Source of the DNA: Panax quinquefolius
Lineage: Eukaryota > Streptophyta > Magnoliopsida > Apiales > Araliaceae
Length of the DNA: 64,000 nt
Direction: 5' to 3'
Assembly (NCBI GenBank): GCA_020205615.1
Contig: CM035163.1
Span: forward strand, 51,247,899-51,311,898
Of this stretch, positions 54,188 through 64,000 are shown piece by piece. The notes below the pieces were generated by a model, which was not told the DNA's origin, searched no databases, and saw only the letters and a list, made by a program, of their open reading frames with translations. The position numbers and the translations under genes were made by a program. Position 1 is the first letter of the stretch. Each line of letters opens with the position of its first letter.

Positions 54188-56614
54188 CAGGCATTGTCTT
54201 CGCCGTCTGAAGAGTCGAGAAGGGCTGGATCTACCTTGGCTGCAACTAGCTTTGCTTTGCCCCGGCTTCGGTAGATCTCATACCCCTTAGAGTACATACG
54301 AATGATCTCTTCGTTCAGCTAGTTCGACTTCCGGTACTCTTCTTGAATTTGTTTGCAAAGTTCTTCGGTTAGAGGAGGACCTATGTCTCGAAGGGCCCGG
54401 AGCTCCCGAAGTTCTTCTTCAAACTTTTGACGCCTCTTTAGATGATGTGCTTCTTTAGTTTCAAGCTTGTTAACTTGTTTGGCCAGGCTCTGATTGGTTG
54501 CAACTAACTTTTCATTCTTCGTCATCATTATTTCATTCCTTTGGACTAAGTCGACATTCATATTGACGATTTCGTGATGATTGGCCTTGGTAGTCTTCAG
54601 CTCTTCCTTGGTCTGCTCCAAGTCTTTTTGAAGACATTTGTTATTGAAAAGCGCAATATCACGGTCACTTCTCTCTTTCGCCAAAGCCGACTTCAATATG
54701 GCGTTCTCTTTCCTTGCAGCCTCCTCTTCGGCTTCGGCTTCTTTTTATTTGGGACGTAAACGTCCAAAGATAGCATTCGTCTGCATATATTCAGTATTAG
54801 TCAAAGAATTTCATACATGGGCAGAAGACTACATGAACAATATATTAAGAAATTACCTTCGTCTAAAATTTCATTACTTCATCGATCAGATCCATGATTG
54901 AGCTGTTGTCGAATCGATTGTCATCGGTGTCCCGGACGAAGGTATTATACAAATGGAAGGGAAAATTAGCATTGAATTCGGGCCATAAAGTGGGGGAGAC
55001 CATGGCTTCATTCCTAAATTCAGCAGATGAGGGTTTCAAAGGAGAGTGTATAGGCTGTTCAGGAGGCGGTGGTGTTTCAGTATAGATATTTTTAGGAGAT
55101 GGAGATCGAGCATAAACTAGTTCTCGTGGAGGAGATGGGACAAATGTTGAGCTCGGTTGACTGTCAGAGGGTTGTTTTCTTTTATGACATAGTGCTGGAA
55201 TGGGCTCGACTTGCTCATCATCATCAGAAACCTATATTTCCACAGGGATTATTGGAGGGAGATCGGCTGAAGAAGAGGGCACTCGAAGGGCATCAGCAGT
55301 CAGAGGGGTAATTTTTGCTCTTAATTTCTTAACACGAAGGACTCGGGTCCGTTCGTTTAAGGGCATGTCAAGCAAGCTTCCTCTGGTTGGTGCAGGATTA
55401 GTGGTTGGTGCAGGATCTGGGGTAGGTGCAGATGAAGGCTCTGTTTCTATGGGAATGAATCTGGGTTTTCGGATGGCTCTCCTCTTTCGGCGAGGTTGAG
55501 TAGACTCGTCGAGTTGATTGGGATCGTCTTTTATGGATCTATGGCTTGGGCTTCAGCAGCTGGTATCTAGGTGGTTGAGGTATCTACAGGTGGGGCTTCA
55601 AGTAGTGGAGATTTGGCCATTGCTTCCGAAGACCTTCCGGATAAAAAGTCTTCCAAATCTCTTACATCTTAAGAGGTCGGTTTAATCAAAGATACTGCAA
55701 AAGGCAAAAAAACACATGTCAGAAATTTATACTATTGAAAATTTCAAATAATTGTACAATGAAATAGTTCAGAACTTACATTTATGGTTGTATAACCATG
55801 CTTGCTTGGTGAGGAGTCCATAATTCCACTACTCCTTCGGGAAATTCTCAAAGAGCTCTATCATTTCATTTACTCGCTCTTCAGGAATATCGCCAAAGTC
55901 TGCAGAGACTTTTTCTTGAATAGTCCAGTCCGACAGAGAAGAAATTTTTGGCCCCTTAACGAAGAACCATCCCTTATGCCATCCTTTGTTGCTGGAGGGG
56001 GTGGATACCAGAGAGTGTCTTTCAAATTTCTCACCTGTCTTCGGTGATTGTTTGCTCAAAGCTTTAAATCCCTTTCCTCGGGATTGGCCGACTTTGTAGA
56101 CAGTGAAGAAGAAGTCGAGGGTGGATTCGACGCCTACTTCATGGCAGAAGGCGATGAAGGCCAGGATGTGAATATAGGAGTACGGAACTAATTGGGTGAA
56201 CCCAACACCAATAAACCCTAGGAGGGTAACAAGGAAGATATGGAGAGGGAATCGAATCCCCTTTTCAAAAAGAGTTACCAGAATGGCTGTCCAGCCTTCC
56301 GGACGCTGATACATACGTTCATTTGTGGTGGGAGCTTGTACCAAATGGGTGGCAGGAATCTGGTAACGGGTCCGAATGTTACGTAGTTCTATTTCAGTCA
56401 CAGAAGAAGGAGTATTCGCATGGGGAAAATGCTCCTTACTCTTGAAGAATGTAGAAGGGCTAGGAAGAGGTTTCGGAGGCACAGATTTCTTACTTGGAGT
56501 AGAAGCCTTGGGGTTCGAGCTCGAAGCCTCTTTGGAAGGGTTTGGGTTAGGTGAAACAGAGGTGATAGGATTTACAAGAATGGGAGTACTCTGATCGGAA
56601 TCTTGGGAAACCAT
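54188..56614 (-). pseudogene. Antisense gene of the TAT element (transposase_28-like)
   Basis: Minus-strand gene with inferred exons 56614-55780, 55694-54857 and 54780-54188, joined by GT-AG introns of 85 bp (55779-55695) and 76 bp (54856-54781). Start at Met 56614 (MVSQDSDQSTPI); an in-frame Met at 56704 is possible. Exon 1 has a Ser/Pro-rich head, then a domain (PEGWTAILVTLFEKGIRFPL, FIGVGFTQLVPYSYIHILAF, EVGVESTLDFFFTVYKVG, GWHKGWFFVKG) like Pfam's putative gypsy-type transposon family. Exon 2 is low-complexity. Exon 3 is a coiled coil (LEQTKEELKTTKANHHEIVN, LAKQVNKLETKEAHHLKRRQ) ending DSSDGEDNA. Stops at about 55828 and in exons 2-3 show decay. Function unknown; antisense frames here are known in TAT elements. 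Confidence 0.75.
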
Positions 56615-56990
56615 TGCTGGAGATTTGCAAAGAAGAGAAAGATTCGAGAGAGAAAGAAAGAGTACGAAGCGTCTAAAATTCAAATTAACAGGTAAAACTG
56701 TCAAATTTGGGGAAAAAGACCTTTTATACTGGCGGTTTATTCAACTTTTTGCGAAACTCAAGGGCGGCACGTTTAATGCTGGTAATGATGAAGATGAAGG
56801 GGTAACGTCTGATTTTGGTCTTAAGTATTAACCGGAATGGGCTTCCTGACTGGGCTTCCAGTTTTTATCTTTGAGATTATTTGAAATTCACCAGATTGGG
56901 CTTCAGTTAATTTGGGCCTTTAGTTGGTCTTATTATGTTTCTAAACACTTTGGGCCATTTGCAGTCTTTCATTAAACATCCTGTTTGAAT

Positions 56991-57007
56991 AAAAGACCGG
57001 GGGGCAA
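56991..57007 (+). promoter_or_regulatory. TAT element polypurine tract
   Basis: AAAGACCGGGGGGCAA runs up to the 3' LTR start TGTTGAGCCC. Confidence 0.75.
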
Positions 57008-57330
57008 TGTTGAGCCCTGATATTTCATGTACATGGTGGGCCGGATCGTTTGGGCCAAATCATTGAGTTGTATCCATTGGGTCTTAGAAGTATTGGGCTG
57101 GATCATTGGGTCAACCCATTAGATAACTAAATATCTTCACTTGGACTTTGACCCGTGATGATGACAAAGATAACAGTTGACTGTTATCTCTGCCATGCAT
57201 TAATGTGGATGGGATCTAGTCGGTCGGCGGTGGAGAACAGTGATGGGATGGAGCAGGTGAGTTGCACAAGAAATCAGACATGAGAGTATAAGTGGGCAAG
57301 GATATCACACAAGAAAAGGTAACTGATATA
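57008..57330 (+). mobile_element. TAT element, 3' LTR (truncated)
   Basis: Matches 41593-41971 with few differences (GATATTTCATGTACATGGTG, AGATAACAGTTGACTGTTAT, AAGAAAAGGTAACTGATAT) apart from the roughly 60-bp indel. It then stops at about 57330, where the 5' copy continues TTCTCTCTCTAAAAATAC. The remaining 190 bp are not found before 64000. Confidence 0.8.
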
Positions 57331-57360
57331 GGTCATGACAAAATTATGTAGTTTTTCTTT

Positions 57361-57500
57361 ACCAACGGTCGTTGAAAGTTCTCGCTACGGTCATGACCGT
57401 CGCTATAGATATCTATAGCGACGCTTGGCGACCGTCGCTATAGGCTTGTGTTTTATAAAACACTATAGCTACGGTCGATGACCGTCATTTTAGACTTTTT
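57361..57500. repeat. TAGCGACGG palindrome cluster
   Basis: A perfect 26-bp palindrome at 57398-57423 (arm CGTCGCTATAGAT), a perfect 14-bp palindrome ACGGTCATGACCGT at 57387-57400, then GGCGACCGTCGCTATAG and ACTATAGCTACGGTCGATGA. The motif is that of 4742-4951, 1090-1125 and 34021-34046. Confidence 0.85.
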
Positions 57501-58800
57501 AAATTTTAAAAAAAAAATTGTGTACATTTATCCAACAAACACAGATACAATATAAAATAAAACATAAAAAAAAATATTGTATACATGATTTAAAATCATT
57601 CACATTACAACATTAAAATATAATAGTTGAATAATTCATCCCCTAAAATACGATTATCATTATTACAAGGAAAAAAGAGTTCTTTCCCCCCTTTGATGTT
57701 GTTTATCGAGCTCCTAAACAGTTAATTCATTGCATAAGAAAGGACACGCTCTTCATGAATCTGATGCTCCAAAGACGAGTAAAAGAAATAAGAAATGTCA
57801 ATCCAAATAAAATGATTTCCTACCATATGAAAAGGACAGAATCATCGGCAACAAGCCTCTTTGCACTTACAAACACACACCATCCTGTTGTAGGTAAATG
57901 TCTCTTTGGTTGGCCTGTAAAAAGAATGAAATATAAATTTTCTTAAAATCATAAGGCATCTTTCCAAAATTATACCATTTCTAAAAGGTGCCATGTACAA
58001 CTGGTAGAGTTAAATATCTTTTAAATCCAATTGGCTAGCAACTTGGATTTGAAGGGTGCCAACACATTTTAAGAATTAAATTAGAGCCTCAAACCTAATG
58101 GAAGTTAACTGAACTTGGCACACATAATATTTCATTTAAGAAGGAACCTTGAAAGTTGACAATGGGTAAGATATGAAAGAAAAAAATAGGTCAACTCAAT
58201 ACTATTATGGAGTAACATAAATCCTTGAAGAAAGAGAGAAAAATCTAGGTAACAACTGATAGTGAGCTTACATCAGCAAAGATCACTTCCCGACATCTGT
58301 ATAAGGCATTGCCACTTGCTTTTCTTATAAATTTTCAATATCACGACATTTCAAATTGCATGCGAATTTAAGTACAACTAACTTGTTGCTTAATTAAAAT
58401 TTCTAGGCAAATCTTTTCTCAAAGACTATTAAAAATATAAGTTTTTTCATTTAATTAGTATAATCTCAATTACTCAAATGCAGAGACAGTAGAAAAAGTT
58501 ATTTCTTCTAATTAGTACAAACAAACTCAGATGACATCCATCTAGTTTCCAAACATCATAAAATCAACCAGAAAATGACTTCCAACTATTAAAACTGAAA
58601 CAAAGAAAATTTTAGGAGCAAAACAATAAAAGAAGACAAATCCACGATTGTCGCCTCTGCAATAGCTATCGTGAGAAAAACAAGGTCACTATACATGAGA
58701 GAAAACAAGGTGACTTGAAACCAATATAGACAGTGATAAAATTGATTGTAAACACATTACTACTGAAAAGGCCCACCACATTTTTATAAGTGATAATAAC
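57501..58800. other. Unidentified insert tail
   Basis: 1.3 kb, AT-rich. A 63-codon plus-strand frame at 57755 (MNLMLQRRVKEIRNVNPNKM) shows no family I recognise. The mix of short exon-like and AT-rich intron-like stretches could be a gene fragment carried by a DNA transposon, perhaps CACTA- or MULE-like given the palindromes at 57361-57500. No terminal repeats located. It ends at the LTR start 58801, probable left target bases ATAAC. Confidence 0.35.
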
Positions 58801-60278
58801 TGTGACGCCCCCAAAACAGGTTATTACAACATAATAATAAAGAATGGAATAACAGAAGAATTTCACCATGTATGTGGTACTTCGCATAGACAGGTTATTC
58901 TAACATAATAATAAAGAATGGAATAACAGAAGCTCTCTTCATGAATACGAAAGAAATAATACCCCTTACCTTAGAAGAAGACTGAATACTGGAGTAGTGA
59001 AGTAGCAGACTTCTCTTCTTCTTTCTCTCTATAATTTCTCTCTATAATAATTGCTCTTGTGAGACTTAGTGAATTGGTGAAAAATGAAGGAAGAATGAGC
59101 TTCTATTTATAAAAAAATATAGTTTCAATAATTGCACGTTTTGGGCTCTCAAATATTACAAAGATAATACCTTCCTCTTTTCCTTTATTTTTAATTTAGT
59201 CCTGCAAGTATTATCAAACTTGCACCACCTCCCCTAATAGTAAATCATGTGAATCAATAGTTCTAGACATGTGAAAATACGAATTACAGTATAGTACCTC
59301 CATCTATACCTCCATTTTTAACTTAGTCATGCAAGTATTATCAATCTTACACCAACTCCCCTAATAGTAAATGAATGTGAATCAATAGTACACACATGCG
59401 AACAAATAGTTATAATCATGTGAATCAATAGCAATTAATTGCTCATTTATCCGGTTAATTACCCGATTGGTCAATATAACCTCCAGACATCAATTATTAT
59501 CGAAATAAATATTAATTTTCACTAACACTAATAATTCCAACACAATGGAACTATCAATTTCATCTTTAATCAACACGAACTTATTCATCATTAATATTAT
59601 AATTCACAATATTTAACAACCAGGTCGTTCCCAGGAAAGAGGGAGCTTTCCGATAAGGATTTCTCCTTATTGGCGCGCAATTAGGTGACCAAACCTCTCA
59701 TTGACAGAACTTCTAGACATTGTCAATATTGCAAATAAAAATATGAATAACTTTGTCGTCTCAATTATTGATTTAATAATATAGCATATTATGCAAATGA
59801 TATTGTGACAATAATTGAATCAATAATATGAGAGATATGATGCAACAATTATTGTAGCAATAATTGAGTATAACTGAGTGACTTCTTACGTAAGCATCAA
59901 TAATCAATACCGTGTGCTACTATGCAACCACGCCAGACATCTTTATTTTTTACTACCGGGTAGTTCAACAGTTTTAACGGTAACACTTTCGCCGTTATTT
60001 TTATAAAATGATAATTCTGTCATTTTCTAACTACGACAATACTTCCGTTGTGGGGTCCACCAATGATTATGCCGTCGTACAACTATTCCTTGTGAAAATG
60101 AATATTCCCCGACCAATTGAATATTCCCCGGCACAACGAATAACAACTTGCTTACTTTGCAAAAAAATTCAAATATCACCCTTAACTTTAACCTTTTATC
60201 AATTTAACCATTTACGAAATAAAATAATAATTATAAGAAAATTGAATACTTTCATTTCATAAAATTTAGGATCTCACA
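58801..60278 (-). mobile_element. Element S, 3' LTR (internally deleted)
   Basis: TGTGACGCCCCCAAAACAGG at the left, AAAATTTAGGATCTCACA at the right. About 1.2 kb of the transcribed half is missing: after 20 bp it jumps to TTATTACAACATAATAATAA of the 57-75 bp array. The upstream half is complete with a complementary TATA box at 59103-59111. The internal region lies to the right, so this is a minus-strand 3' LTR. Confidence 0.8.
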
Positions 60279-60293
60279 ATCTCCCCTCCTTAT
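60279..60293 (-). promoter_or_regulatory. Element S polypurine tract
   Basis: The complement reads ATAAGGAGGGGAGAT, identical in core to the tract of element T. Confidence 0.75.
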
Positions 60294-60312
60294 GAAATTT
60301 CGCCCTCGAAAT

Positions 60313-60600
60313 TTATGTACGTACCTGGTATTCGAAGAGATGAGAATACCTTGACTTCATTTCAGATTCTAACTCTTGAGGTATAACCTTTAAGTGTCGA
60401 ATATAATCCTTCTTATCCAAGATTTTAACATGTATCTCCTCATATGTTAAATCTTCTGCTATCTCGTCTAGTTCAATAATGTGGTTCAGATCATCCACAT
60501 ATTTACGTAACATCGATACGTGAAAAATGTTATGAACATGCGACATACTTGGCGGTAAAACGAGTCTATAAGCCACAGTTCATACTCAATCGAGGATTTC
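60313..60600 (-). pseudogene. Element S integrase end with deleted chromodomain
   Basis: 87 open codons: AYRLVLPPSMSHVHNIFHVS, MLRKYVDDLNHIIELDEIAE, DLTYEEIHVKILDKKDYIRH, then KVIPQELESEMKSRYSHLFE. Compared with element C exactly 15 codons (LKVLWTNHDIEEMTW) are missing between PQ and ELESEM, the conserved aromatic core of the chromodomain. The reading frame is preserved. Element T has the same junction. Confidence 0.8.
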
Positions 60601-60994
60601 AAATGGGCCAATTAAATCTAGGGTTGAGATAACGCCTTCTTGAACCTTCTTCTTCACATTGATCAGCTCCACGTCTGTAGCTTGAACGACTTTTAACTTT
60701 ATCGATTAAAGTCAATACTACTTGTATATTCGCTATCTTTACGTAGGACCCTAGAGTCTTTAACTCTATCTTCATCATTTATAAGTTATACGAAATAGGT
60801 TTTTTTGTGTTAACAACATCGCACTCGTAAACGCATACGATCTTCTACTCAACGCGTCAGCTACCACGTACGCTCTTCCACAATGATATTGAATGGTATT
60901 GTCGTAGTCTTCAACAGCTCGAGCCAACATATTTGGCGCATTATATGTTCGTTCTAGGTGAAGAAATATTTAAGGGTTTTAGAAATGGGTTTTG
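60601..60994 (-). pseudogene. Element S integrase N-terminal and RNH-end fragments
   Basis: The complement holds LIDKVKVVQATDVELINVKK (conceptual, with shifts), ANVV.. ADALSRRSYAFTSAMLLTQK-like codons near 60840-60900, and a WLELLKTTTIPFNIIVEERT-like RNase H end near 60880-60940. Then come the PR-RT spacer TQNPFLKP and the break by the next LTR at 60995. Same deletion joints as element T. Confidence 0.6.
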
Positions 60995-63900
60995 TGTAAG
61001 ACCCCAACTTATTATAAATGAAATTAAACTTCCTCTATTTATTATTTTGAAATAGTAAGGGTTGATTTGATTAATGTCGTTAGTTATGGGTAAAATACGC
61101 AAATATTTCAAATAAGCAAGTGGTTATAAAATATTCATTGTTGTCGGGGAATATTCGTTGGGTTGTGGAATATTCTTACTGTCGGGGAATATTCGATGCG
61201 ACGGTAGCACCTTGTGTGTGGGCCCCATAACTTAAAGAGATTGGATGAAGAAAACGACAAATATAAGTTGTTTATAAATAATTGCATGTAGTTATTACAG
61301 ATTATCTTTGTTGGAATACTCGGTGGTTAAAACACAAGAAGATACGTGGTATTGCACCAATTATTGATTCTCACGTGAAGGCACTACTCAATAATTGTTA
61401 CAAAGAATTACTTGCTTAATATTTTATTTTATTGATTCAATAATTGCTACATTAATATTTTATATTATTGTTATTTCAATAATTGTCATTACACAGTATT
61501 TTTCTTTATCAGATTAATAATTCATATTATTTGAATAATATTATTAGATAACATTATTGGCAATGTCTAGAAAGTTTTGTCTAAGGAGAGGTTTGGTCAC
61601 CTAATTGCGCGCCAGTAAGGAGAAATCCTTATTGGAAAGCCCCATCTTTCCTGGGAACGGCATAGTTGCCAATATTGTGATTCTGTAATATTATTTGTGA
61701 ATAATTAATTATTGATTTATATGATAAGGAAAATATTCATTTTATGTGGATATAGATGGAGAAAATTTTAAAGTGACAATTGTTGAAAAATTGATATTTT
61801 ATCTTTTCTGATAAATAATTCATTTAAATATATTATTATATTTTAATAATATAATAATGGTGATATTTTTACAATGGATGTGGGATATATGAATATATGA
61901 GAAGGAAGATTATTTTTGTTGCAAAAGTTGTTTAAAACATGTTAAACATGTCTGTGGGCCCATTTCTTGACTGAAATTTGATTATAACCTGTAAAATCGC
62001 CCGTTTGTGGATTTCAGTCAACTTCTGTTTGGAATTTGGAAAAACTTTCTTCTGCAAAGTTGTAGAGAATTAAATTTCTTATGGAATGGGCATAAGATTT
62101 AAATTTTTCTGATAAAAGGACTATTTATTATGAATTATTGAAGTTCCAAAGTTCCGGAATAATTGATTTTTGGAAATTTTAATTATTTTTATTAATAAAA
62201 ACTTTTTTACATTTTGTGGGCCTCATTAAACATGTGTAAAGTGCTGAAATTAGGTGATTCAAAGTGGGCGTAAGAAAATTTAATTATATATTAATATTTT
62301 ATTAAATTTTCTACTTTGGTGTTCTAAGCAATTTTCTATAAATAGGGTGCTTAGGTTAGAATTGAAAATCACACCAGAAACTGAAGTTTTCTCTCTCTAT
62401 ATTATCGAGCGTATTCTTGTGAGTATTTTGATACTTTAAGAGTTGCTATACGGTGCAAGTTCCTTCAGCATTATATCTGATATTCCAGCCAGAAGTACTA
62501 TTCTTTTCAAGGCAAGGGATGTTATATTTTTTTTAAAATGATATTATTTCTTCTAATATCATTATGCCGGAATATTGGTAAGATTTTTCTTGTGAAATTC
62601 TCGTCTTTTAGTGTCGGGGTTACTATTCACGTATACGGCACTATTCACTAATTATTGATTCTTACGTAAGAAGGCACTACTTAATAATTGTTACAGTAGT
62701 TACTGTTCAATATTTTATTTTATTGATTCAATAATTGCTACGTTGATATTTTATATTATTGTTGTTTCAATAATTGTCACTACAAAGTATTTTCATTATC
62801 AGATCAATAATTCATATTATTTGAATAATATTATTAGATAACATTATTGGCAATGTCTAGAAAGTTACATCTAAGGAGAGGTTTGGTCACCTAATCGCAC
62901 GCTTAGAAAGGAGAAATCCTTATTGGAAAGCCCCTCTTTCCTCGAATAGCACAGTCACAAGATTGTGATTCTCGTAATATTATTTGTGAATAATTAATTA
63001 TTGATTTATATGATAAGGAAAATATTCATTTTATGTGGATATAGATGGAGAAAATTTTTAATGTGACAATTGTTGAAAATTGATATTTTATCTTTTTCGA
63101 TAAAATAATTCATTTAAATATATTATTATATTTTAATAATATAATAATGATGATATTTTTACAATAAATGTGGGATATATGAGTATATGAGGAGGAAGAG
63201 TATTTTTGTTGCATTAAATGATAAACACATGTTTTGTGTGTCGGTGGACCCCATTTCTTGACTGAAATTTGATTATAGCCTGTAAAATCACCCGTTTGTA
63301 GATTTCGGTCAATTTCTGTTTGGAATTTGGAAAAACTTTCTTCTGCAAAGTTGTAGAGAATTAAATTTCCTATAGAGTGGACATAAGATTTGAATTTTTC
63401 TGATAAAAGGGCTATTTTTTATGAATTATTGAAGTTCTGAAGTTCCGAAATAATTAATTTTTGAAGTTTAAAATATTTTATTTATGAAAAACGTTTTTCT
63501 TACTTTTATTGAGTGGGTGGCTGATGTTTGAACTCAATTAGTGTGCGTAGGAGGTTTTGGAAAAATAATAATAATAATATTTATTAAATTTTCTGCTTTG
63601 GTGTTCTAAGCATTTTCCTATAAATAGGGTGCTTAGGTTAGAATTGAAAATCACACCAGAAACTAAAGTTTTCTCTCTCTTTCTCTCTCTATATTATCGA
63701 GCGTATTCTTGTGAGTATTTTGATACTTTGAGTGTTGCTATACGGTGCAAATTCCTTCATCACTATATCCAGTAGTCCAGCCAGAAGTACTATTCTTTCG
63801 AGGTAAGGGATGTTATTTTTTAAAAAATGATATTATTTCTTCTAATATCATTATGTCGGATTATTGGTAAGATTTTTCTTGTGAAATTCTTGTCTTTTAG

Positions 63901-64000
63901 TGTCCGGGTTACTATTCACGTATACGACACTATTCACAGAAAAATTAAATTTTAGTTTTTTGTCCAAAATATCTATTATGGATACTAGCTTTGATTGTAT
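60995..64000 (+). mobile_element. LTR (plus strand) with a tandem duplication, runs off the window
   Basis: Starts TGTAAGACCCCAACTTATTA directly inside element S. Shares landmarks with the other LTRs (GGAGAGGTTTGGTCACCTAA, GGAGAAATCCTTATTGGAAA, AAAGCCCCATCTTTCCTGGG). The 1.29-kb stretch 61359-62648 is repeated at 62650-63937. No end is seen before 64000. Confidence 0.75.
61359..63937 (+). repeat. 1.29-kb direct tandem duplication with two promoters
   Basis: Unit 1 starts AATTATTGATTCTCACGTGA (61359), unit 2 AATTATTGATTCTTACGTAA (62650), and both end GGTTACTATTCACGTATACG then ACTATTCAC. Each includes TATAAATAGGGTGCTTAGG (62337 and 63619), so the promoter is doubled. Units differ by small indels and substitutions. 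Confidence 0.9.

Larger units (their letters stand above)
41593..57330 (+). mobile_element. TAT-type Ty3/gypsy element with antisense gene
   Basis: 5' LTR 41593-42160, primer-binding site, SR-rich gag, then PR-RT-RH and a second RH. A tandem repeat stands in place of integrase, followed by an antisense gene on the minus strand, a polypurine tract and the 3' LTR (57008 to the break at 57330). The second, archaeal-like RNase H and the extra antisense frame before the 3' LTR are hallmarks of the TAT lineage (Ogre/Retand relatives). Element T (44212-50735) splits gag from PR. Many in-frame stops fit C-to-T changes. Confidence 0.85.

Noticed and set aside
57331..57360. CACTA transposon terminus (TAGTTTTTCTTT near 57347)
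   Set aside because: The required CACTA/TAGTG end is not present and no 3-bp duplication or partner end was found.

Overview
The window looks like plant nuclear heterochromatin, from a eudicot and possibly an asterid (the lineage is a guess from repeat style). I find no intact host gene, rRNA, functional tRNA, CRISPR array or bacterial-style operon. Nearly all of the 64 kb is nested transposable elements: Ty1/copia, Ty3/gypsy of Tekay/Del type and of TAT type, a PIF/Harbinger transposase remnant, and several foldback or MITE-like elements. Most coding parts carry stops or frameshifts, many of which fit C-to-T decay of methylated DNA.

Layout. 262-5463: a deleted copia element (copia-1). Its 5' LTR holds a 716-bp MITE and its 3' LTR holds three foldback elements. 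5464-5563: a 100-N scaffold gap. 5564-13101: a SIRE-like copia element on the minus strand (copia-2) with gag, PR, INT, RT and RNH but only one visible LTR. 13102-17762: a truncated minus-strand Tekay-like element (B). 17763-39409: a second minus-strand Tekay-like element (C), split by a partial LTR (20270-22555) and by a Russian-doll stack at 24233-35855. The stack is a hAT-like foldback holding solo LTR P, which holds solo LTR Q, which holds solo LTR G. Each solo LTR has a perfect 5-bp target duplication (GCCGG, TAAGT, ATGCT). 39410-40973: a Harbinger transposase remnant into which C inserted. 41593-57330: a TAT-type gypsy element with gag, PR, RT, RH and a second (archaeal-like) RH. A 103-bp tandem array stands where integrase is expected, followed by a spliced antisense gene. 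Its gag/pol is split at 44212-50735 by an internally deleted Tekay-like element (T). 57331-58800: unidentified sequence with perfect palindromes of a TAGCGACGG motif. 58801-60994: the 3' part of a third deleted Tekay-like element (S). 60995-64000: a plus-strand LTR with a 1.29-kb tandem duplication that includes its TATA box.

The main biological story is a parasitic, non-autonomous Tekay-like lineage. C, T and S share internal deletions of reverse transcriptase, ribonuclease H and the integrase core. T and S also share an in-frame 45-bp deletion of the chromodomain core. In T the gag gene is replaced by an unfamiliar acidic, coiled-coil reading frame. The most striking single items are the six-deep insertion stack, the antisense spliced gene of the TAT element, and the TAGCGACGG/CCGTCGCTA palindrome motif recurring in otherwise unrelated elements. 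Boundaries were counted by hand and may be off by a few bases.
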